In this document: positions 1 through 5,554 of the stretch, one piece after another
Layout: each line of letters opens with the position of its first letter
How positions within the stretch are numbered: the stretch's first letter is position 1
Source: an uncultured Eubacterium sp.
GTDB taxonomy: Bacteria; Bacillota; Clostridia; Oscillospirales; Acutalibacteraceae
NCBI GenBank assembly: GCA_900542875.1
Contig: UQPH01000043.1
Span: 1 to 9,450, forward strand
Reading direction: 5' to 3'
Length of the DNA stretch: 9,450 bases
Program-made: the position numbers and the translations under genes
The notes under the pieces: generated by a model
Databases searched by the model: none
What the model was told of the DNA's origin: nothing
Seen by the model: only the letters and a program-made list of their open reading frames with translations

Positions 1-779
1 TGCAGGGCGGAGGACAGCACCTCCACCACCGTGGCGTAGCCGTACCCCTTGTAGCCGCCGAGTGCCTCGCCGATACCGCCGAGTGCGGTAAGAGCGGCAG
101 TGCCTTGACGAATTCTCTTAAGTGCTTCGCCTGCGTCGCCCTCAACAGGTTTGCCGTCTAAACCGATTATTGTGCCCGGGTGAACCGGCTCGCCGATTCT
201 AGCGTAATATTCGATTTTACCGTTTTGGGTAATAGATGTTGCACAGTCAAGAACGAAGTCGAATTTTTCATCCGACGGAATTCCTACGGTGAGCGGATTT
301 GTACCGAACATACCCTCAACGCCGAAGGTCGGAGCAACCGACGGTCTTGCGTTTGTACCAGTAAAGCCTATGCAGCCCTGCTCGGTAGCTTGAGTTACAT
401 AGTAGCCTGCAATACCGTAGTGGCACGAATTACGAACCGCAACCATACCCAAGCCGTACTGCTTAGCTTTGTCGATAGCCATTTGCATTGCCTTGTAGCC
501 GATAACCTGACCCATTCCGTCATGACCGTCAACAACTGCGGTGCACGGAGTTTCTTTTACTATTTCAAATTCGGTCACAGGGTTTTGAATTCCGGCAACG
601 ATTCTGTCAATATAAATCGGCTTAAATCTGTTACAGCCGTGGCTTTCGATTCCTCTCTTATCCGACTCTAAAAGCACATCGGTGCAAATTTCGGCGTCCT
701 CTCTCGGAACACCGTAGCCGACAAACGCATCGGTTACAAAGTCGGTGATAAGATTCCAAGGACATATTACTTTTCCCAT
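1..779 (-). CDS. Ldh2-family malate/L-lactate-type dehydrogenase, C-terminus cut by window edge
   Basis: An NAD(P)-dependent 2-hydroxyacid oxidoreductase of the Ldh2/YlbC/AllD family, cytosolic. Members interconvert malate, lactate, ureidoglycolate or sulfolactate with the matching 2-oxo acid; the substrate cannot be told from this sequence. The visible 259 residues begin MGKVICPWNL and carry the family signatures: SHG (46-48), NSCHYGIAGYY (117-127, with the conserved His120), PSVAP (147-151), MFGTNPL (157-163), GKIEYYAR (187-194) and YKGYGYATVVEVL (243-255). Family proteins are usually about 330-360 residues, so roughly 80-100 are missing at the left edge. The ATG at 779 is chosen because AAAGGAG (788-794) lies 8 nt upstream. 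The gene follows glpK by 64 bp on the same strand with no terminator between, so it is probably co-transcribed and may act in three-carbon metabolism (inference). GC rises sharply over the last ~180 bp towards the edge. Family certain, substrate unknown. Confidence 0.9.
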   Translation of the reverse strand, partial: MGKVICPWNLITDFVTDAFVGYGVPREDAEICTDVLLESDKRGIESHGCNRFKPIYIDRIVAGIQNPVTEFEIVKETPCTAVVDGHDGMGQVIGYKAMQMAIDKAKQYGLGMVAVRNSCHYGIAGYYVTQATEQGCIGFTGTNARPSVAPTFGVEGMFGTNPLTVGIPSDEKFDFVLDCATSITQNGKIEYYARIGEPVHPGTIIGLDGKPVEGDAGEALKRIRQGTAALTALGGIGEALGGYKGYGYATVVEVLSSAL

Positions 780-843
780 AAAAAAGTCTCCTTTACTTTT
801 ATATTTATAGTATGCCGCAAAGGGCAATTTTTAACTGAATAAT

Positions 844-2346
844 TTATCTTTCCCAATTTCTGCTGCGCTCTACCGCACGCTTCCAATCGGAATATCTCTG
901 ATTTCTTAAATCGGCAGGCATTGACGGAACAAAGATTTTATCAACCTGACGGTTAGCCTCAATCTCGTGAGTGTCTTTCCATACACCTGTTGCAAGACCC
1001 GCAAGATAAGCGGCACCGAGTGCCGTTGCTTCTCTGTTCTTCGGTCGGTTTACATTGCAACCCGTCATATCGGCTTGAATTTGCATCATAATATCCGATA
1101 CACTCGCTCCGCCGTCAACTCTTAGGTCTTTGAGCAAAATATCGCTGTCGCTCATCATCGCCTCAAGCAGATCGGTCATCTGATAGGTTATGCTTTCCAA
1201 AACGGCACGGCAAACATGCTTTTTATTTATAGAGCGTGTTAAGCCTACCATTATTCCTCTTGCATACATATCCCAGTACGGTGCGCCCAAACCGGTAAAC
1301 GCCGGTACAAGATACAAACCGTTACTGTCTTTAACCTGCATTGCAAGTTCGTCGCATTCAGCTGCTGTGTTTATTAATTCAAGGTCATCTCTCAGCCATT
1401 TAATTACCGAACCTGCATTAAATGCGGAACCCTCAAGGTCGTAGGTAATCTTTCCGTTGAGTCCCCAGGCAATGCCGGTTAGAAGATTCGATTTGCTTTC
1501 GATTCTTTTTTCGCCGGTGTTCATAAGCAGGAAACAGCCTGTGCCGTAGGTGTTCTTTGCCTGACCTACATCAAAGCAACCCTGACCGAACAGTGCGCCC
1601 GGCTGATCGCCGATTGCTCCTGCGATAGGCACTCCCTCAAGTTCTTCAAGACCTGTGATTTTAGCCACATGACCGTAGATACAACTTGACGGCTTAACCT
1701 CGGGGAGAATGCACATCGGTATGTCGAGTTCCTTGCACAGATATTCGTCCCAGCAAAGTTTGTCGATGTCAAAGAGCATCGTTCTGCATGCGTTAGAGTA
1801 ATCCGTTACATGCGCTTTGCCGCCCGTAAGACTCCAAATAAGCCAGGTATCGACCGTGCCGAAAAGCACTTCGCCTCGTTCCGCTTTTTCTCTTGCACCC
1901 TCAACATTGTCCAAAATCCATTTGATTTTTGTTGCGCTGAAATATGCGTCTATCAGAAGTCCTGTTTTGCTCTTTATATAGTCTCCGAGACCTTCGCTTT
2001 TAAGTTCTTCGCAGTATTCCGCAGTTCTTCTGCACTGCCAAACAATAGCGTTATACAGCGGTTTTCCCGTTTCTTTGTCCCATAAAATGGTGGTCTCTCT
2101 CTGATTTGTAATGCCTATTCCGGCAATCTGCTCGGGATTAACTCCCTTTTTGCGGATTACGGAAATCATTGCGCTTACAACCGAAAAGAGTATTTCGTTC
2201 GGATCGTGCTCTACCCAGCCGTTTTGAGGATAAAACTGGTTAAATTCATTTTGACTCTTTGCTACGATTTCACCTTTTTTGTTGAAAATAATAGCACGGG
2301 AGCTGGTTGTTCCTTGGTCAAGTGCCATTACAAATTTTTCTGCCAT
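844..2346 (-). CDS. glpK: Glycerol kinase
   Basis: ATP-dependent glycerol kinase (FGGY family), cytosolic, making sn-glycerol 3-phosphate from glycerol. It is full length at 500 residues, the usual size. Motifs seen: DQGTTSSRAI (10-19, phosphate loop), NQRETT with Arg83 and Glu84 (glycerol contacts), VWQCRRT (102-108), DAYFSATK with Tyr135, GDQPGALFGQGC with catalytic-base Asp247, NTYGTGCFLLMNTG, PAFTGLGAPYWD and LRVDGGAS. An AAAGGAT-type ribosome binding site sits just upstream of the ATG. Bacillus and Enterococcus GlpK proteins carry a histidine in a YHFFG loop that is phosphorylated by PTS HPr; the matching stretch here (about 225-240, GHVAKITGLEELEGVP) has no such motif. No glycerol facilitator or glycerol-3-phosphate dehydrogenase is adjacent; the next gene is the Ldh2-like dehydrogenase. 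Identification is secure. Confidence 0.98.
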   Translation of the reverse strand: MAEKFVMALDQGTTSSRAIIFNKKGEIVAKSQNEFNQFYPQNGWVEHDPNEILFSVVSAMISVIRKKGVNPEQIAGIGITNQRETTILWDKETGKPLYNAIVWQCRRTAEYCEELKSEGLGDYIKSKTGLLIDAYFSATKIKWILDNVEGAREKAERGEVLFGTVDTWLIWSLTGGKAHVTDYSNACRTMLFDIDKLCWDEYLCKELDIPMCILPEVKPSSCIYGHVAKITGLEELEGVPIAGAIGDQPGALFGQGCFDVGQAKNTYGTGCFLLMNTGEKRIESKSNLLTGIAWGLNGKITYDLEGSAFNAGSVIKWLRDDLELINTAAECDELAMQVKDSNGLYLVPAFTGLGAPYWDMYARGIMVGLTRSINKKHVCRAVLESITYQMTDLLEAMMSDSDILLKDLRVDGGASVSDIMMQIQADMTGCNVNRPKNREATALGAAYLAGLATGVWKDTHEIEANRQVDKIFVPSMPADLRNQRYSDWKRAVERSRNWER

Positions 2347-2376
2347 AGTAAAATCCTTTCATCTTTATATATTATA

Positions 2377-2405
2377 AGTTTACTAATATTATCTTAAAAA
2401 GTCAA
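2377..2405 (-). promoter_or_regulatory. Candidate sigma-A promoter for glpK
   Basis: On the minus strand TTGACT (2405-2400) is followed after 17 nt by TAAACT (2382-2377). Transcription would start near 2370 and leave a short leader before the glpK ATG at 2346. A TATAAT also occurs at 2376-2371 but has no good -35 at normal spacing. No leader terminator of the kind used by GlpP antitermination is visible. Confidence 0.55.
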
Positions 2406-2440
2406 CGAACTAAAGTAACGAAAAAAAGTATTTTCTTTTG

Positions 2441-2451
2441 GTGATTATCAC
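2441..2451. promoter_or_regulatory. Perfect 11 bp palindrome upstream of glpK (possible operator)
   Basis: GTGATTATCAC has 5 bp arms around a central T and is extended by T-rich and A-rich flanks (TTTTG on the left, AAAAT on the right). It lies about 36 bp upstream of the proposed glpK -35 and directly past the T-tract of the acpP terminator. It could be a regulator site for glpK or chance in AT-rich DNA. No regulator can be assigned. Confidence 0.3.
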
Positions 2452-2490
2452 AAAATAAAAATGCAGTGAACAATATTTATTGTTCACTGC
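2451..2490 (-). terminator. Rho-independent terminator of acpP
   Basis: A perfect hairpin, GCAGTGAACAAT (2463-2474) with ATTGTTCACTGC (2479-2490) around a 4 nt loop, is followed on the minus strand by ATTTTTATTTTG. It begins about 20 nt past the acpP stop, so it ends acpP transcription and insulates glpK downstream on the same strand. Confidence 0.9.
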
Positions 2491-2509
2491 GCCGCAATTG
2501 TATATATTT

Positions 2510-2743
2510 TCAGTCTTCTACATTATTTTCGATAAAGCTGACAATATCCTCTACGCTTCTCATATTTTCAATTACGCTGTCGGGGACTTCTATTCCGTAT
2601 TGATCCTCGATTGACATAACTATGTCGATTGCGTCGAGTGAGTCTGCTCCGAGGTCGGTTTGAAGATTTGAGGTCATCTCGATTGTTTCGGGGTCAATGT
2701 CCAGCTGCTCAGCCAAAATCTCTTTTACTTCGTCAAAAATCAT
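2510..2743 (-). CDS. acpP: Acyl carrier protein
   Basis: A 77-residue acyl carrier protein, normal length for the family. It carries the growing acyl chain as a thioester on 4'-phosphopantetheine in type II fatty acid synthesis, in the cytosol. The attachment motif GADSLDAIDIV is present with Ser35 as the modified residue, and the protein is strongly acidic and helical as expected. AAGGAG (2753-2758) lies 9 nt upstream of the ATG. It has its own near-consensus promoter and a strong terminator, so it is a single-gene unit. No fab genes lie nearby, whereas acpP often sits among fabD/fabG/fabF or rnc/plsX. A specialised carrier protein of another pathway is possible, but no partner synthetase is present, so a housekeeping ACP is preferred. 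Confidence 0.93.
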   Translation of the reverse strand: MIFDEVKEILAEQLDIDPETIEMTSNLQTDLGADSLDAIDIVMSIEDQYGIEVPDSVIENMRSVEDIVSFIENNVED

Positions 2744-2798
2744 ATATACTAGCTCCTTAAAATTGTTGTTGTTATATCTTTATTTATGTGTTATTATC

Positions 2799-2827
2799 AT
2801 ATTAGTTAGTTTGGATGAATTTGTCAA
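2799..2827 (-). promoter_or_regulatory. Near-consensus sigma-A promoter for acpP
   Basis: TTGACA (2827-2822), a 17 nt spacer and TAATAT (2804-2799) on the minus strand: a perfect -35, optimal spacing and a -10 with 5 of 6 matches. It gives a leader of about 50 nt before acpP. This is one of the two strongest promoters in the window, matching the high expression expected of ACP. Confidence 0.85.
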
Positions 2828-2840
2828 TAATTTTTATAAA
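2811..2840 (+). promoter_or_regulatory. Candidate aroE promoter, overlapping the acpP promoter
   Basis: TTGGAT (2811-2816), an 18 nt spacer and TATAAA (2835-2840) point towards aroE. The -35 lies inside the spacer of the acpP promoter, and the acpP -35 lies inside this spacer. Moderate match to sigma-A consensus; a start near 2847 would leave a leader of about 27 nt. Confidence 0.5.
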
Positions 2841-2873
2841 CTTTTTTATCGGAACGGAAAGAGGCGGAATAAA

Positions 2874-3731
2874 ATGAAAATCAGAGATACCAAAAGATAT
2901 ATATATGCTCTTACGGGTTATCCGCTCGGTCATTCGATGAGTCCGTTTATTCATAAGGCTCTGTTTGAAATAAGCAAAATCGACGCTTCTTACGGTTTGG
3001 TTGAGACTCCGCCCGAGGATTTGGGCGACAGTTTCAAAAATACGCTCAGTGCCCTCAGGGGTTTTAATGTTACTATTCCTCATAAGACGGCTGTTATTAA
3101 GTATCTCGACGAACTGTCCCCGAGAGCGGAACTTTTCGGAGCGGTAAATACGGTTGATGTAAGAGAAGATAAAATCGTAGGACATAATACGGATTGTGCA
3201 GGATTTTTGTCCGCTTTGCAGTCTGCCGATATAGAACTCGGCGGAGATGTTCTTTTGCTCGGTTCGGGCGGCGTTGCTAGAATGATTGCTTTTGAATCGG
3301 TTCTTGCCGACGCAAATCTCACTATTGCCGTAAGGGAGACGGGCGTTCCTAAGGCAGAGAAAATAAAAAAAGAGATTAAGCAGAAACTTTCAAAAGATTG
3401 CAAAATCATTCTTTTGGACGAGGCAGAGGGTAGCTATGATTTAATTATCAACGGAACTCCCGTCGGTATGTTCCCGAATGTTGACGCCTGTCCTGTAAAA
3501 AAAGAAGTTATACAGTCCTCAAAAGCCGCATTTGATGTTATTTATAATCCATATGAAACTGTATTCATTAAGTATGCAAAGCAGGCAGGAATCAAATACA
3601 GCGGCGGACTGAGTATGCTCGTTTGGCAGGCAGCCGTTGCTCAGGAGATTTGGAACGGAGTTAAATTTTCAAACGAGGACATAGATAAGGTAATAGATTT
3701 AACTCAAAAGGAACTTGAAAAGAATGAATAA
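2874..3731 (+). CDS. aroE: Shikimate 5-dehydrogenase
   Basis: NADP-dependent reduction of 3-dehydroshikimate to shikimate, the fourth step of the common aromatic amino acid pathway, cytosolic. It is 285 residues, typical for AroE. Visible motifs: GYPLGHSMSP with shikimate-binding Ser21 and Ser23, FNVTIPHK with catalytic Lys71, AVNTV (90-94), GHNTDCAGF with catalytic Asp107, the dinucleotide loop LLGSGGVAR, NGTPVGM, DVIYNPYET and the C-terminal GGLSMLVWQAA. The frame is open further upstream, but the ATG at 2874 is chosen because homology begins there (IYALTGYPLGHS), GAGGCGG (2861-2867) is 6 nt upstream, and longer versions would span the acpP promoter. The stop overlaps the start of aroK, indicating one transcript. 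Confidence 0.97.
   Translation: MKIRDTKRYIYALTGYPLGHSMSPFIHKALFEISKIDASYGLVETPPEDLGDSFKNTLSALRGFNVTIPHKTAVIKYLDELSPRAELFGAVNTVDVREDKIVGHNTDCAGFLSALQSADIELGGDVLLLGSGGVARMIAFESVLADANLTIAVRETGVPKAEKIKKEIKQKLSKDCKIILLDEAEGSYDLIINGTPVGMFPNVDACPVKKEVIQSSKAAFDVIYNPYETVFIKYAKQAGIKYSGGLSMLVWQAAVAQEIWNGVKFSNEDIDKVIDLTQKELEKNE
3708..3713 (+). promoter_or_regulatory. Ribosome binding site that sets the aroK start
   Basis: AAGGAA inside the end of aroE lies 10 nt before the ATG at 3724. An in-frame TTG at 3715 is too close to this site to be used, so the ATG is the likelier start. Confidence 0.7.
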
Positions 3732-4215
3732 TATAGTACTGTGCGGCTTTATGGGCAGCGGAAAAACCGTTGTCGGAAAAGAACTCGCAAAGATAATGGG
3801 TGTAAAATTTGTCGATACCGACGAGATGATTGAAAAAGAGCAGGGCGTTGCCATTAAGGCTATTTTTGCCGCTCACGGTGAAGATTATTTCAGAGAACTT
3901 GAGTACGAAATGTGCAAGAAGGCGGCAAAAATGAACGGCGTTGTAATATCCACGGGCGGAGGCGCCATGACTTTTGAGCGTAATGTAAAGGCAATAAAGC
4001 AGGGCTCTAAGGTGGTTTTCCTTGATGCGGATTTTGATGTAATCTGCGCCAGAATAGGTAACTCCGGTAACAGACCTCTCTTTAAGGACAGGGAAAAAGC
4101 GTATGAACTTTTTGTTTCTCGCAGAGATAAGTATCTTGCCGCCGCCGATTATGTTATTGACGGAAATATGAGCGCCAGAAAAACGGCTATGCAGATAGCC
4201 CAAATGTTTAAGTAA
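3724..4215 (+). CDS. aroK: Shikimate kinase
   Basis: ATP-dependent phosphorylation of shikimate to shikimate 3-phosphate, the step after AroE; cytosolic NMP-kinase-like P-loop fold. It is 163 residues, typical. Key residues all present: Walker A GFMGSGKT (8-15), shikimate-binding Asp33 in DTDEMIE, Arg57 in YFRELE, the glycine-rich STGGGAM (76-82), and the lid arginine Arg117 in NRPLF. The ATG at 3724 overlaps the aroE stop by 8 bp, a typical translationally coupled pair, so consecutive enzymes of the pathway are made together. No other aro gene is in the window. No strong terminator follows, only a weak stem of GTTAC/GTAAC repeats, so some read-through into the permease gene is possible. Confidence 0.97.
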   Translation: MNNIVLCGFMGSGKTVVGKELAKIMGVKFVDTDEMIEKEQGVAIKAIFAAHGEDYFRELEYEMCKKAAKMNGVVISTGGGAMTFERNVKAIKQGSKVVFLDADFDVICARIGNSGNRPLFKDREKAYELFVSRRDKYLAAADYVIDGNMSARKTAMQIAQMFK

Positions 4216-4255
4216 CGGTTACAACTCGGTATTATAATGGTTACGATATTGTAAC
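4212..4255. repeat. Cluster of four GTTAC/GTAAC half-sites after aroK
   Basis: GTAAC (4212-4216), GTTAC (4218-4222), GTTAC (4240-4244) and GTAAC (4251-4255) form two inverted pairs, GTAAC-G-GTTAC and GTTAC-N6-GTAAC. GTTACAA/TTGTAAC also pair over 24 nt. The second pair followed by TCTTTC could be a weak terminator for aroK, or the set could be an operator for the promoter 16 nt downstream. The sequence alone does not decide. Confidence 0.4.
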
Positions 4256-4270
4256 TCTTTCATTAAAATG

Positions 4271-4299
4271 TTGAAAAAAATATTATCTTGTGCTATAAT
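4271..4299 (+). promoter_or_regulatory. Strong extended -10 promoter for the ABC permease
   Basis: TTGAAA (4271-4276), a 17 nt spacer and a perfect TATAAT (4294-4299) preceded by TG (4291-4292), an extended -10 element. It gives a leader of about 38 nt before the ATG at 4344. It makes the permease independent of aroEK transcription. Confidence 0.85.
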
Positions 4300-4343
4300 G
4301 GCTCATATTTGCACGATAATATAATAATCGAGGTGCTTTTTGA

Positions 4344-5201
4344 ATGAGTGATAACTCTACGAAAACCGTTCTTGATCACGATGTAAAGATATTCCAAAAA
4401 TACAAGGATTTGTTGACGGAACTTACGAGAAAGAATGTTAAACTGAAATACCGTAACTCATGGTTGGGCGTATTTTGGAGCTTTTTACAGCCGCTTCTTA
4501 ATATGATAGTATTGTCTGTTGTATTCGGCGCACTGTTTGGCAGAACTAATAAGAATGTTATTTGTTTTCCGATATTCCTTTTTACCGGCAGACTTATTTT
4601 TGATTTCTTTTCCACCGCCACAAGACAGGCGATGATTTCATTTAGAAGAAATGCCGCCATCATAAAAAAGGTATATGTTCCTAAGTATATGTATCCGCTC
4701 TCGTCGATACTTTCTACCTTTGTTACATTTGCAATATCTCTTTTATGTTATATATGCGTTTGGCTGTTCTTCAGAATTACAGGATTCGACGGAGGTTCAA
4801 ACCTTACTATAACTTGGAGAATATTCCTTGTGTTCATTCCGATGCTTTATGTACTTGTATTCTCTACGGGCGTGGGTCTGATTTTAGCAGTGCTTAATGT
4901 ATTTTTCAGAGATATTGAATATATCTGGGATGTTCTTACAAAACTCTTGTTTTATATGGTGCCTGTTGTATATCCTCTTCAGAGAATTACCACGAAATGG
5001 ATTGTTTTTATAATTAAGATTAATCCGCTGTATACGATGATAGAACTGTTTCGACAATGCGTTTTGTACGGCGATTTGGTTTCCGCTCCGGTGCTCAGTT
5101 GGAAGTTGTTGCTTTATGCCGCAGTTACTTCCATAGCCACTTTGGCAGTCGGAATTTGGATATTTAATAAATATTCCGATAAAATTGTTTATCATCTTTA
5201 A
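4344..5201 (+). CDS. ABC-2 type permease, polysaccharide/teichoic acid export family (TagG/Wzm-like)
   Basis: Integral membrane subunit of an ABC exporter that moves undecaprenyl-linked polymers such as wall teichoic acid, O-antigen-like or capsular polysaccharide to the outer face of the membrane; 285 residues. The family hallmark is near the N-terminus: LLTELTRKNVKLKYRNSWLG (23-42), an interfacial helix leading into WSFLQPLLNMIVLSVVFGALF. About six membrane segments can be drawn, near 43-65, 72-92, 118-143, 158-186, 197-213 and 254-274. NPLYTMIELFRQCVLYG (227-243) is a second typical motif. GAGGTG (4330-4335) sits 8 nt before the ATG. It has its own strong promoter and a terminator right after the stop. 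The ATPase partner (TagH/Wzt type) that usually neighbours such a permease is absent here, so it must pair with an ATPase encoded elsewhere. Substrate not assignable. Confidence 0.9.
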   Translation: MSDNSTKTVLDHDVKIFQKYKDLLTELTRKNVKLKYRNSWLGVFWSFLQPLLNMIVLSVVFGALFGRTNKNVICFPIFLFTGRLIFDFFSTATRQAMISFRRNAAIIKKVYVPKYMYPLSSILSTFVTFAISLLCYICVWLFFRITGFDGGSNLTITWRIFLVFIPMLYVLVFSTGVGLILAVLNVFFRDIEYIWDVLTKLLFYMVPVVYPLQRITTKWIVFIIKINPLYTMIELFRQCVLYGDLVSAPVLSWKLLLYAAVTSIATLAVGIWIFNKYSDKIVYHL

Positions 5202-5206
5202 TAAGA

Positions 5207-5244
5207 ACAAAACCTGTCGACTGTTAAAAGTCGGCAGGTTTTTT
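5207..5244. terminator. Bidirectional terminator between the permease gene and the small ORF
   Basis: AACCTGTCGACT (5211-5222) pairs with AGTCGGCAGGTT (5229-5240), with one G-U wobble and a 6 nt loop. TTTTTT follows on the plus strand; on the minus strand a short TTTT follows. It lies just past the permease stop. Its plus-strand T-run touches the stop codon of the opposing 67-codon gene, so it probably serves both. Confidence 0.85.
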
Positions 5245-5446
5245 ACAATTCGTTTTCTTCTTCGTATTCCTTTGAAAAATCAGTATTTTGCACAGACGGA
5301 ACAGGCACTCCCATCTCTGTTTTGCTGTCGGGCTGAACGGTAGGATTGTAAACGCTTGCACAGTATTTGTTTGTAAGTTTAGGGTTTAATCGGTATTTCT
5401 TTTTGTAGCTGTTTTTTATTTTATCGTTGTTTTTATCGGTTTGCAT
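5243..5446 (-). CDS. Small hypothetical protein, 67 residues
   Basis: Not recognised. A real gene is supported by an excellent ribosome binding site (AAAAGGAGTG, 5452-5461) 5-7 nt before the ATG, a promoter-like sequence upstream and a shared terminator at its end. The protein is highly polar and has no signal peptide or membrane segment. The N-terminal third is basic (KNSYKKKYRLNPK, 11-23), the middle is rich in Pro, Val and Ser (NPTVQPDSKTEMGVPVPSVQ) and the end is very acidic (KEYEEENEL). A single Cys29 is present. The charge split and low complexity suggest a largely disordered protein. It is divergent from the cupin gene, with which it shares a 108 bp spacer holding an inverted repeat, so joint regulation is possible. 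Confidence 0.65.
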   Translation of the reverse strand: MQTDKNNDKIKNSYKKKYRLNPKLTNKYCASVYNPTVQPDSKTEMGVPVPSVQNTDFSKEYEEENEL

Positions 5447-5473
5447 AATATCACTCCTTTTGTTTATATTATG

Positions 5474-5514
5474 TGCAAATTATGAAAAATTATATTTTTG
5501 TTTGATAATTTGCA
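5474..5514. promoter_or_regulatory. Perfect 10 bp inverted repeat in divergent spacer
   Basis: TGCAAATTAT (5474-5483) and ATAATTTGCA (5505-5514) are exact reverse complements separated by 21 bp, 31 bp centre to centre or about three helical turns. Inner AAAAAT (5485-5490) and ATTTTT (5494-5499) can also pair. On the minus strand TATAAT (5494-5489) lies between the arms, with TTGCAA (5515-5510) 15 nt upstream in the right arm. A regulator bound to both arms could therefore cover a promoter of the 67-codon gene and perhaps that of the cupin gene. Operator role is inferred. Confidence 0.45.
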
Positions 5515-5539
5515 AAAGAAGTGATAAACTGCTTTTATG

Positions 5540-5547
5540 AAAGGAAG
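5540..5547 (+). promoter_or_regulatory. Ribosome binding site that sets the cupin start
   Basis: AAAGGAAG lies 7 nt before the ATG at 5555. An earlier in-frame ATG at 5537 overlaps the purine run and has no ribosome binding site of its own, so 5555 is chosen. Confidence 0.75.
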
Positions 5548-5554
5548 TTGTACT

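Noticed and set aside
180..671. Plus-strand open frame of 163 codons
   Set aside because: It lies antisense inside the Ldh2-family dehydrogenase, whose motifs are clear on the minus strand. It has no ribosome binding site and no recognisable domain.
780..843. Separate promoter for the Ldh2-family gene
   Set aside because: TTGCCC and TATAAA occur on the minus strand but only 12 nt or so apart, too short for sigma-A spacing; co-transcription with glpK is simpler.
2347..2440. GlpP-type antitermination leader or riboswitch before glpK
   Set aside because: No hairpin with a T-run lies between the proposed promoter and glpK, and the leader is only about 24 nt.
2697..2873. Upstream in-frame extension of aroE
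   Set aside because: It overlaps the 5' end of acpP and both divergent promoters, has no AroE homology, and a usable ribosome binding site is found only before the ATG at 2874.
3661..4203. Minus-strand 180-codon frame
   Set aside because: Antisense to aroK, which has every shikimate kinase motif; no independent support.
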